Source: an uncultured Saprospiraceae bacterium | Lineage (GTDB): Bacteria; Bacteroidota; Bacteroidia; Chitinophagales; Saprospiraceae | DNA: 51,031 nt | Direction of reading: 5' to 3' | NCBI GenBank assembly: GCA_937926205.1 | Contig: CALEYL010000071.1 | Coordinates: 1 to 51,031 of the forward strand | Shown: positions 36,001-42,908 of the stretch, piece by piece | Numbering within the stretch: position 1 is the first letter of the stretch | How the letters are laid out: every line of letters begins with the position of its first letter | The notes under the pieces: model-generated | The model's database searches: none | Told to the model about the DNA's origin: nothing | What the model saw: the letters and a program-made list of their open reading frames with translations, nothing else | Made by a program: the position numbers and the translations under genes

Positions 36001-37193
36001 GCACGGGTAAGGTCTTCAGGAAAATCTTCCGGTATACTCCAGGTCCCACGCTGGCGATCCAGACAGAGCAACTTGAAGTCCCCCCATACCCAAACACGCT
36101 CTTCCTGGTCTTCAAACACATGCTGAATACTGGTGCCTGCCAGCGAATGGTGAAAATCTGATACCCGGGGATTGTACTTTTTTATCCCAAAACCGTTGCT
36201 GCCAATCCATACAATGCCCGAATGATCAATGTGAAGATCCGTACAGATAAAATGATCAAATACTTCTATCTCTTCGGTTACCACAATTCCCTGGGCGCCA
36301 ATTTTGAGACGCACCAGTTTCGAAAAACCGATCAACAGGTCTCCGTTTGAATCCAAAGCGATGTGAAGGCGGGGTAAATGTTTCTTAATGGGAAATGAAA
36401 AGGTTTGGATTTTTCCTTTATCTAACCGGATCAAACTGTTCAGACTACTCAGCCAGGTTGCGCCGTATTTATCTTCGATCATATTAAAAACGCCTCCGCT
36501 TAGATCAATATCCCGCATATTTACGCCCTTCAGTTCAAAGGTTTCCTTCGGCGTTTCCTGCCGGAAAGCAGCTCTTTTATACAATCCCTCAGAGGTTCCT
36601 ATAAAGACATCTTTTTCCTGAAATTTAATAAAGCTGATGTTCTTAAAATTTTCCACCTCCCTCAAAACAGGAAGCACCTTGTTTAATTCATCCGAGTCCA
36701 GCAAGTTTGGGGCAAATCCGGAGGGAATGACCACCTTGTCGATGCCTGCTTCCGTGGCTACCCAGATGTTTCCCGAAGCATCCTCCTCGATGGCATTGAT
36801 GTTATTGGATTGGAGCGTACTGGCATCGGCATAATTAGAGCTGAGGTGATAAAATCGCTCTGTTTTTTTGTCAAACAGGTTCAATCCGTTGTTTAGTGTG
36901 CCGATCCACAACCAGCCACGGCTATCCTCAAAAAGCACCGTTGCAACATGGCCGGATAGGGTAAAAGGCTCGGTGGACTTATGGCTGAAAACCTTAAAAC
37001 CAAGCCCGTCGTAACGGTTGATTCCGTCTTTGGTGGCGACCCAGAGAAAACCGTCGCGGCTTTGCAGGATATTAAATATCATACCCTGCGAAAGTCCGTC
37101 GTCAATCGTCAGGCTTTCCAGTTTGAGGTGCTGCCCCTGCAGCAGTATTGTGTTTATCAGATAACAGAAAACCAAACCGTAAATTTGCTTCAT
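33072..37193 (-). CDS. Hybrid two-component system sensor/regulator 2 (HTCS, AraC output)
   Basis: A 1373-residue one-protein signalling system built like hybrid sensor 1. Signal peptide at about residues 1-21 (ending LLQGQ). Reg_prop propellers (FLWVATKDGINRYDG, WLWIGTLNNGLNLFD, LWIGTKGGGLNRFD, LWLSTNRGLSCYN) fill the periplasmic part to about 690. Then come Y_Y_Y (about 735-800), one membrane span (about 805-825), and HisKA with ITHEFRTPL (His843). A HATPase with DTGVGISRTALPRIFDRYYQ and GTGIGLALTKE follows, then a receiver with Asp1171 in LVVTDLMMPEKDG and a C-terminal AraC helix-turn-helix (YISRVQLHRKLKALTDQPAN, then RTGFGSQKYFSVRFKERFGL). ATG start with a perfect -7 box upstream. The ligand is unknown. 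Confidence 0.95.
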   Translation of the reverse strand: MKQIYGLVFCYLINTILLQGQHLKLESLTIDDGLSQGMIFNILQSRDGFLWVATKDGINRYDGLGFKVFSHKSTEPFTLSGHVATVLFEDSRGWLWIGTLNNGLNLFDKKTERFYHLSSNYADASTLQSNNINAIEEDASGNIWVATEAGIDKVVIPSGFAPNLLDSDELNKVLPVLREVENFKNISFIKFQEKDVFIGTSEGLYKRAAFRQETPKETFELKGVNMRDIDLSGGVFNMIEDKYGATWLSSLNSLIRLDKGKIQTFSFPIKKHLPRLHIALDSNGDLLIGFSKLVRLKIGAQGIVVTEEIEVFDHFICTDLHIDHSGIVWIGSNGFGIKKYNPRVSDFHHSLAGTSIQHVFEDQEERVWVWGDFKLLCLDRQRGTWSIPEDFPEDLTRARQVFQDKKGCYWFHFSFRETGTKIVCYDPKTKIRKTYPYTSQADPLAPFLEDHQGNIWLGCMNGFAIKLDSRSERFVYYDFRHLFLQNDSKIRVVCMYQDDGGIFWLGTPLGLVSLKESPGQTPEFRLIQSSPGGLSENYIQAICPDPEIPGVLWIGTKGGGLNRFDSKTGTFTYVSIKDGLPNNVVYGILPESGGTGNLWLSTNRGLSCYNPQKRSFKNYLAADGLQDNEFNTAAYYKLKSGELVFGGINGVNVFRPDQIRGNTISPRVVISNLMVNNQPVDLSNSGILSQVIEYTKAIKLRYDENMLSFNFSVLDFAAPQKNAYEYQMKGLEKDWVKAGSRHEVVYTNLPPGAYTFRVRGANSSGVWSEKPAEIAVVILPPWWRTNWAWGIWFGLSATLIYLLYRFQVNRIRLNNQLLFEQKEAERLADLDRMKTDFFSNITHEFRTPLTLILEPLRQALPHLKDPVVYEKVDVAEKNSRQLLTLINQLLDLAKVEQGAMKLELHQGDFSEVVRRVVKGFSPLAEKKNIGLELRIKDGIPIFEFDKNKIELVFNNLISNALKFTQEGGRIDIEAGPFDSFLDTGSSTDLHFRIPSTLPSADRQPYLLIKITDTGVGISRTALPRIFDRYYQAETSDARKVPGTGIGLALTKEMVTLMGGAIQVSSEPGTGTTFSVLLPMTGQSGSTTSSEMEVVLNTSQTGFETQASNAGNNGEAIAEKGESLILVIEDNEDLRRFIQQSISSKYRVIVAGDGDEGIQKALQQIPDLVVTDLMMPEKDGYQVCEELKNNELTSHIPIILLTAKSAMDSKLQGLRTGADDYLTKPFNTEELMLRMANLIENRRLLREKYSHSGIQGKTGSDQMAATSFSKPDQAFLLKITHLLEDQLEDENLTVEGIARQLYISRVQLHRKLKALTDQPANEFIRNYRLDRALEMLKNKEGNVSEIAVRTGFGSQKYFSVRFKERFGLSPSEVA

Positions 37194-37215
37194 ATCGCCA
37201 ACTACGCTTTATCTG

Positions 37216-37223
37216 CAAAAATA
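37216..37223 (-). promoter_or_regulatory. -7 box of hybrid sensor 2
   Basis: The minus-strand TATTTTTG followed by C fits TAnnTTTG exactly, 22 bp before the ATG at 37193. Confidence 0.55.
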
Positions 37224-37326
37224 CGTAAAGTTTGGCCAGCTGGTTTCCACGGATATTAAGTTCCGTGATCATGGGTCGGGAAAAAGACATACGGACGGCT
37301 TTTATCTACGGGGCAATTCAGGGATA

Positions 37327-37422
37327 ATAAAAAAGCCGGGCAGCGTTTTTTTTTCCCAGCTACCCGGCACCTTGCTGTGTTCCTTTATTTCGATAATAAA
37401 GGGACACAGGTTTCAAAACCGA
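37327..37422 (-). ncRNA. Candidate small RNA with two hairpins and an intrinsic terminator
   Basis: A perfect -7 box (TATTTTTG, 37428-37435) predicts a start near 37422. The minus-strand transcript would form a 14-bp hairpin (37376-37408: TGTGT and CCTTTATT arms with one G-U pair and a five-base loop). A second hairpin, GCCGGG-T-AGC/GCT-G-CCCGGC (37335-37344, 37359-37368), is followed by TTTTTTATT. No open reading frame of note lies inside. It is separated from the cargo gene by that gene's own terminator and from the sensor gene by the second hairpin, so it looks like an independent unit of about 95 nt. I could not match it to a known family. Confidence 0.5.
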
Positions 37423-37427
37423 TGCTG

Positions 37428-37435
37428 CAAAAATA
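37428..37435 (-). promoter_or_regulatory. -7 box of the candidate small RNA
   Basis: The minus-strand TATTTTTG followed by CAGC fits TAnnTTTG. No convincing -33 element is seen 19-21 bp upstream. Confidence 0.45.
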
Positions 37436-37510
37436 CGATCGCATTGCCCTGCACGGGTTCACGCTTGTTTCAAAAGGGTTTGCTCATGTTACATTTTTAG
37501 GATCATTTGG

Positions 37511-37592
37511 GCGTGCCCCCTAAAAGGGGTCGGGCTGTCCGCTATTATGGCCCTCCTTTAGGTCGGAGCCATACCGCTTCCATCCCTCACGC
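37511..37592. repeat. REP-like palindromic element
   Basis: Ends GCGTG (37511-37515) and CACGC (37588-37592) are inverted. Between them are GCCCCCTAAAAGGGG, CGGGCTGTCCGC and CCGCTTCCATCCCTC. This GGGCGTGCC...CATCCCTCACGC layout resembles palindromic intergenic repeats I know from many Bacteroidota genomes. No RAYT transposase is in the window. Confidence 0.6.
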
Positions 37593-37629
37593 AAAAAAAA
37601 GGCTGCCTCAAATTTATGAAGCAGCCTTT
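37593..37629 (-). terminator. Terminator of the HYR-like cargo gene
   Basis: AAAGGCTGC (37598-37606) pairs with GCAGCCTTT (37621-37629); on the minus strand the stem is followed by a run of T residues (37593-37600). It lies 18 bp after the stop codon. Confidence 0.85.
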
Positions 37630-37646
37630 TTATCATTCAGGAGTGG

Positions 37647-40070
37647 TTATTTTTGAACCACGCTTAATATTTTGCTTACAGGACGGTTGTTCTCTGTTAT
37701 CAATGAAACCAGATAAAGGCCGTCGGTAAAATCGGAAGCGGGAAGCAAAACGGTATTTGCTTCTGCGCCATCCACCCAAATTGTCCTGACAAGGACGCCC
37801 TGGAGAGAATAAATCGCAACCCGGGCTTTGTTTTCGCCAATACCCAAAACAGAAAGTGTGATTTCCTGATTGTTGGATGCCGGGTTTGGATAAATGGAAA
37901 TGTCAGGTGTTAACTGAACTCCGGCTACATCAACAACTTCTTGATTGTCAATAGCAGAAAGACCTCCAAAAGGCGGCGGAATAACCGGCGTCCCGGTCTT
38001 TACCTGGATATTGTCCATCACACAAGTCGTTGAAGTCGTTGGATTGACGCCTTCAGCAAATACCCCGATGTAGATACACTGATTCATCGCAACGGTGGTC
38101 GTGCCAAGGAAGAACCAGGAAACCCCGTCTGGTGAAGTAAAGGTATTGAAGACATTACCTGTCCGATCCAATCTCAGCCATTTGTGATAGCGTGGCCATT
38201 GCTGAGTAACTTCATTCCCGTTAGTCGTAAAACGAACTTCTCTTTCAACATTAAAATTCCCCTGTGTACGAACATCTACTTTTTTAGACCCCGGCGCCAA
38301 TGTTTCGCGAATCATGATTCCTCCAAAGCCAGCATTGGTTGCACTTGCAAAACGGGCTATGATCTGACCATCTCCCGATAGTTGGGTGAATATGTAGTGC
38401 ATGATGTCCGTTGTGGCAGATCCTCCCGGACTTGCGTATCCTGCAGATGAAGAGGTAAAGGGACCATAGGTTCCGTTATTGGCCTGAGTGCAGGAATAGT
38501 TCGCACTTCCATTTGCATTGCCAATATCGGCATTTGACCACTGTACTGTTACGACGATATTTCTGCTGTGTATAATGGTCCGGCCACAAGCATCCGTAAA
38601 TATCCAGCGTTCAGTATAGACAGTTGGACAAGCCTGCGAATTTAGTGTAATCGTAGAGGTCACCATCCCCGTAATACTGCAAAGTCCGCTTTGACCGTTG
38701 CTATAGCTTAGTTGTGAAGGCGAGGGTACCCCTTGACTGCAGTCAACAGTTGAATTTAAGGGCAGCACAGAAAAAGTAGCCTGAGGAGCAGCCTGCACGC
38801 TGATGGTACGCGAATGCGTAATGTTGCGTCCGCAAGCGTCTGTGAAGGTCCATGTTTCTATATAAGGGGGAGAAGTAGTAACGGTTCCACATGCGTTATG
38901 AGGCCCGCCGGTGATGACGCCGGTTACTGAGCCGCTGATCCGACAAAGGCCGGATGCACCATTGGAATACATGAGCGAAGAGCCCGTTGGCGGCGCTGAG
39001 CCGCAAGCGATGCTGGTATTGCCCGGCAGACTGGTGAATGAGGCAGCCGGAGCAGGGCTCACGACAATGGTTTGCGGACATGTAGAAGTCGCGTTATTGG
39101 CATCCGTAGCAGTCCAGGTGCGGATAATGGTTCCACCGCAGGGGCCAACCGAGGTAGGGTTGTCTGAATAGGTCACGTTTACCATACCACATCCATTGAC
39201 ATAGGTTGCAGAGCCGGTATTGGCTGGCAAAAGAGAAGCGCCGCAGGCAACAGTCACAGATGACGGACATGTAATAACAGGCGCCTGGCAGCAAATGTTG
39301 GTTGAAGAAGGCACGATGGCTGTCGTTGATCCCTGGCAAACCGGATTTCCACTATCATAAGCGATAATCGTATAGTTCCCCGGAGCCAATCCGGTAAAAA
39401 CGCCGGTTGTATTTGCTGAACTACCCCCTACGCCGTCTATTGAAAAGGTCAGGGTACCGATAAGCGGTGTACCCTCGACAACACCAGTAGCCATAATACT
39501 GCCGTCATTGCCTCCTGCGCAGGATTCTCCCATAACATAAACATTGGGGTCAATACCGCATAGCGTAATAGAACAGAGGTTGGGGTTCCCTCCACCGCTG
39601 GAACGACAAACATAAATGATGATTTCGGAGGCTGTTGCGGGAATGACCAAAGAGCCCGCGTAGCTTCCGGATGTGCTCACTTCACCTGTTCCGGCAGGAG
39701 GAGCCATACAATCTCCGTCTACTTCCACAAACACACTTGACATACCACCCGTAGAACAGGCCCCACCGTTACCGGTAGTATAATAGATGGTTGCCCCTGG
39801 TAAAATAGCAGGCGATGTGTTTGCATTGATGCGGTATCCCTGACACCCAAAATTTGCTCCGGCAGGACTTGGATTACAGCCTGCTGAGACATTGCCTGAT
39901 GCGGAGGCGCCATTGACCGAAATAATGTTGTCGCAGGTAAAACATTGTCCGAATGATGCTTCCGTCCACAACAGAGCGGTTAACAACACCAAAGGAAAGA
40001 ATAGTTTTTTCAATTTTCCCAATCTACCTTGTTCGTAAAAAGGTCTGGAATTGTAGTTTGTATTGTTCAT
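37647..40070 (-). CDS. T9SS cargo with HYR-like domains, LamG-like module and sorting domain
   Basis: An 807-residue secreted protein. The signal sequence is long (hydrophobic core at about residues 24-38, cleavage near SFGQ). Residues 42-170 form a Cys-containing beta domain, and 175-255 a SprB-like domain (GSIMATGVVEGTPLIGTLTF). Three HYR-like units follow, with the pattern TxxxACGS...TWTATDANN or WTFTDACGR (about 260-525). Residues 530-690 hold a LamG/DUF1349-like module with GIMIRETLAPGSKK, paralogous to that of the beta-helix cargo protein. The C-terminal sorting domain (SIYPNPASNNQEITLSVLG to end) is type A but differs from the other two in the window. Export by the type IX system is expected. 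The substrate or ligand is unknown; surface adhesion is a guess. Confidence 0.9.
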   Translation of the reverse strand: MNNTNYNSRPFYEQGRLGKLKKLFFPLVLLTALLWTEASFGQCFTCDNIISVNGASASGNVSAGCNPSPAGANFGCQGYRINANTSPAILPGATIYYTTGNGGACSTGGMSSVFVEVDGDCMAPPAGTGEVSTSGSYAGSLVIPATASEIIIYVCRSSGGGNPNLCSITLCGIDPNVYVMGESCAGGNDGSIMATGVVEGTPLIGTLTFSIDGVGGSSANTTGVFTGLAPGNYTIIAYDSGNPVCQGSTTAIVPSSTNICCQAPVITCPSSVTVACGASLLPANTGSATYVNGCGMVNVTYSDNPTSVGPCGGTIIRTWTATDANNATSTCPQTIVVSPAPAASFTSLPGNTSIACGSAPPTGSSLMYSNGASGLCRISGSVTGVITGGPHNACGTVTTSPPYIETWTFTDACGRNITHSRTISVQAAPQATFSVLPLNSTVDCSQGVPSPSQLSYSNGQSGLCSITGMVTSTITLNSQACPTVYTERWIFTDACGRTIIHSRNIVVTVQWSNADIGNANGSANYSCTQANNGTYGPFTSSSAGYASPGGSATTDIMHYIFTQLSGDGQIIARFASATNAGFGGIMIRETLAPGSKKVDVRTQGNFNVEREVRFTTNGNEVTQQWPRYHKWLRLDRTGNVFNTFTSPDGVSWFFLGTTTVAMNQCIYIGVFAEGVNPTTSTTCVMDNIQVKTGTPVIPPPFGGLSAIDNQEVVDVAGVQLTPDISIYPNPASNNQEITLSVLGIGENKARVAIYSLQGVLVRTIWVDGAEANTVLLPASDFTDGLYLVSLITENNRPVSKILSVVQK

Positions 40071-40076
40071 TGTGGA

Positions 40077-40106
40077 AAAATTTAAATCGTAAATATGTTA
40101 TGCAAA
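40077..40106 (-). promoter_or_regulatory. Candidate promoter of the HYR-like cargo gene
   Basis: On the minus strand TTTG (40103-40106) is followed after 18 bp by TAAATTTT (40077-40084), close to the -33/-7 consensus. The second box lies just 6 bp before the ATG at 40070, so either the leader is extremely short or another promoter exists. Confidence 0.25.
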
Positions 40107-40720
40107 ACTTGAAGATCTCTGATTTGCCCTGGAATCAATGCGGGCGTTCTGGCAATACATTGTAGGTTAACACCTTCTCCTTACATAAAATGTGCTTAGA
40201 GCATTCAACTGACTAAAGTGTGATGAGTAACCAGAAAATACTTTTGAAAATACAGGAAGGTTAAGTTGCAACAACAGGACGTTGTACTGAAAGCTTTCTT
40301 CCCTGAAGCAGGCAAGAAATTGATCGTACGTTGATCTCATGGACCAATCCTATTTGTGGAGCAAAACAAAACAATTCCCAATTTAACCAGGTATCTGGCG
40401 GAACATCCATTAGCAGGTATAAAAATCAGGGTACGGAACGTAAGTGGTCTGGATACAGGAACACAATTTTCAGGTGTGTGGTAAAAAGGATGCTGTACTC
40501 GATATGGTTTACAACCTTATACAGAATTACAGGAACTGACTATCCTTGCAGAGGAACTGACAATATTATCAGGCCTATTGAGTTCCAAAAAATGGTGTGT
40601 TTAGTAGAGCAGCGGGTTTAGATTTTTTCATAAGCTGTAAATTTTGTTCATTGATAGAAATAAGCAATACCCGGGGAGAGGGGGTGTGTTTGGGATGTCC
40701 GGATGTTATTACGTAATCTT

Positions 40721-40772
40721 ACATATGAATGTTTCAATAAAAGAGTCCTTTCTCCTACAAACATTCATATGT
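40721..40772. repeat. Perfect 14-bp inverted repeat
   Basis: ACATATGAATGTTT (40721-40734) and its exact complement AAACATTCATATGT (40759-40772) flank a 24-nt loop. No T-run follows on either side, so it is not a standard terminator. Confidence 0.85.
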
Positions 40773-41298
40773 TATCCCCATTCAGATACTGCATACAAAA
40801 GCACGACCACACCCTTACGGGTGTTAACAGATGTTGCGGTATGTACGCGGATGATGCAATTGAGTCATATGTCCGGACATGAGCCTCCTAAAGATGGGCG
40901 TAGTTCAAACATGAGCTCCAATAACAAAAATCCCACGACAATTTGAATGTTGTGTTTAAAGAATTCCAGTGCTTTTAGCTTTCCGGATTTCTTTCAATCA
41001 GTTTTTGTTTTATATGACAGCAAGAAGAAAAAGCAGCAAGTTTTTGTACATCAAAACCAATTTATTAGTTGGTTTCAGATTGCCCAAACTACCTCAATAG
41101 GGGGGAGGTATGAACTCGCTTAATTTGTGTATTCAAAAGCAGGTAAAATGGCTTTTATTATGATTCTGCAAATGTACAAAATCTTTTTATAATTTTTTGC
41201 CTGCGTTTGTTGAAAATTTGTAAACTTGGCAGACTGAACCAAATTATTCCAAACCGACCTTTCGGATTTTATTTACGAAAGGTTTCAAAGATATTGCC

Positions 41299-42768
41299 AT
41301 GAGTACCACACCGCCTGTTTATCCACTTGTCAAGAACTACATAAGAGGCCGGTTTCAGGATGCTGAAGGGCGATCCATGGCTGTGCTTAGCCCCCTCGAC
41401 GGCAGTGCCATTTCTTCTGTACCTCTTTCCGGCAGAGAAGTTCTGGACGAAGCAGTTGCTGCCGCCAAAGAGGCATATACGGAGTGGTCTAAATGGACAA
41501 TCAAAGAGAGGGTTCAGGTCTTTTTCAAACTCCGTGCCTTGTTGGAGCAGCACAAAGCCGAACTGACTGCCCTGGTTTCGGCGGAAAACGGCAAAACGTT
41601 TCCCGAAGCGGAAGCGGAGATATTGAAAGGCATGGAGTTGTGCGAATTTGCCTGTTCGCTCCCCCAAATCCTGAATGATGAAATCCAGGAAGTGAGCAAA
41701 GGGGTGGAATGCCGTACTTCGCATGCCCCTATTGGCGTTGTGGCCTCTATTGCGCCTTTCAATTTTCCATTTATGGTGCCACTCTGGACCATACCGAATG
41801 CCCTCGCCCTGGGAAATTGCATGATTCTGAAACCTTCCGAACTGGTACCATTGAGTGCTCAAAGGATCGCCGAATTGTTGAAAGAGTCCGGTTTGCCAGA
41901 TGGCGTTTTTAATATTGTAAACGGCGACCGCGAAATTGTAGAAGCCATTTGCGACCACCCGGGCATCGAAGCGGTGTCTTTTGTGGGTTCCACGAAAGTG
42001 GCCAAAATCGTTTACCAGCGCGCCACCCACAACCTGAAGCGTTGTCTGGCGCTTGGCGGCGCAAAAAATCACCTGATCGTTTTGCCGGATGCCAATCCTG
42101 ATATTTCGGCGGCCAATATTGCCGCATCTATGGCCGGGTGTGCCGGTCAGCGCTGCATGGCAGCTTCTGCCATGGTGGCAGTGGGAAAAACGGATCACAT
42201 CATTCAGCAAATCTGCGAAGAAGCTAAAAAGATCGTACCGGGTAAAAACCTCGGCTCCGTCATCACACAAACTGCAAAAGAACGCATCGAACGCTACATC
42301 ACAGAAGCGGAAGCTGCCGGCGCCCGTGTCTTGCTGGACGGTAGAAAAGCCATCGTACCCGGAAAGGAAGGCGGTTATTACGTTGGGCCGACCGTTATTG
42401 ACAACGTGACTCCCGACATGGCCATTGCCAGAGAAGAAGTCTTCGGGCCGGTGCTGGCCATCATGCGCACCGACAGCATCGACAAAGCCATCGCCATCGA
42501 AAACAAGTCTGAATACGGCAATGCTGCTTCCGTTTTTACGCAAAGTGGCGGTCTGGCTAATTACATTATAGAAAGAGTCAGCGCAGGCATGGTCGGAGTA
42601 AATGTCGGCGTTCCGGTTCCCCGCGAGCCTTTTTCTTTTGGCGGCTGGAACGAATCGAGGTTTGGCGTGGGCGACATCACCGGCAAAAGTTCAATTCACT
42701 TCTGGACCAAGTTGAAAAAAACCACAACGAAGTGGGATCCGGAGGCCTGGAAGGATTGGGCGAGCTGA
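41299..42768 (+). CDS. mmsA: CoA-acylating (methyl)malonate-semialdehyde dehydrogenase
   Basis: A 489-residue aldehyde dehydrogenase of the MmsA class, which converts malonate or methylmalonate semialdehyde with CoA and NAD+ to acetyl-CoA or propionyl-CoA (EC 1.2.1.18/27). The catalytic Cys286 lies in GCAGQRCMAAS. MmsA-typical segments are IAPFNFPFMVPLW near 150-162 and the C-terminal GDITGKSSIHFWTKLKKTTT. The usual ALDH general-base Glu position reads LGGAKNH, as expected in MmsA enzymes, which lack that Glu. Position next to the aminotransferase and the pyrimidine-degradation genes argues that its substrate is malonate semialdehyde from beta-alanine. ATG start; 140 bp separate it from the next gene. 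Confidence 0.93.
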   Translation: MSTTPPVYPLVKNYIRGRFQDAEGRSMAVLSPLDGSAISSVPLSGREVLDEAVAAAKEAYTEWSKWTIKERVQVFFKLRALLEQHKAELTALVSAENGKTFPEAEAEILKGMELCEFACSLPQILNDEIQEVSKGVECRTSHAPIGVVASIAPFNFPFMVPLWTIPNALALGNCMILKPSELVPLSAQRIAELLKESGLPDGVFNIVNGDREIVEAICDHPGIEAVSFVGSTKVAKIVYQRATHNLKRCLALGGAKNHLIVLPDANPDISAANIAASMAGCAGQRCMAASAMVAVGKTDHIIQQICEEAKKIVPGKNLGSVITQTAKERIERYITEAEAAGARVLLDGRKAIVPGKEGGYYVGPTVIDNVTPDMAIAREEVFGPVLAIMRTDSIDKAIAIENKSEYGNAASVFTQSGGLANYIIERVSAGMVGVNVGVPVPREPFSFGGWNESRFGVGDITGKSSIHFWTKLKKTTTKWDPEAWKDWAS

Positions 42769-42908
42769 TTAATTTGATGATTGGGTAATTTGAAAATTTG
42801 ACGATTGAGCAGTCCGGCTCATTATCAAATTTTCGAATCAGCTTATTTTCAAATCAACGCACTCATTTTCAAATCATCAAATCGACTCATTTTCAAATTA
42901 ACTATACC
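42769..42908. repeat. Short spacer with TTTTCAAAT repeats
   Basis: The word ATTTTCAAAT or a close variant occurs about five times between mmsA and the aminotransferase gene. A similar low-complexity AAATTTGA/ATTGACGATT pattern occurs at 50976-51031. No stem-loop terminator is evident, so read-through from mmsA is possible. Confidence 0.6.

Larger units (their letters stand above)
37194..37646. other. Structured spacer between hybrid sensor 2 and the HYR-like cargo gene
   Basis: This 450-bp gap has no protein gene. In minus-strand order it holds the cargo terminator (37593-37629), a REP-like palindrome (37511-37592), the candidate small RNA with its promoter (37327-37435) and the sensor promoter (37216-37223). 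Confidence 0.7.
40071..41298. other. 1.2-kb region without a recognisable gene
   Basis: AT-rich for this window, with short frames on both strands that show no family features and unnatural composition. It contains a perfect 14-bp inverted repeat at 40721-40772 and an ATGTCCGGACAT palindrome near 40869-40880. The promoter of the cargo gene occupies its left edge. It may be a regulatory spacer or decayed sequence. Confidence 0.6.

Noticed and set aside
37327..37422. Identification of the candidate RNA as small SRP RNA (4.5S)
   Set aside because: Only a short 3' stretch is similar. The conserved GGAA-type apical loop with its AGCAG side is not in the apical hairpin, which ends in a different five-base loop.
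40331..40946. Two short plus-strand reading frames in the gene-free region
   Set aside because: No recognisable motifs, unusual residue composition, and one runs through the 14-bp inverted repeat.
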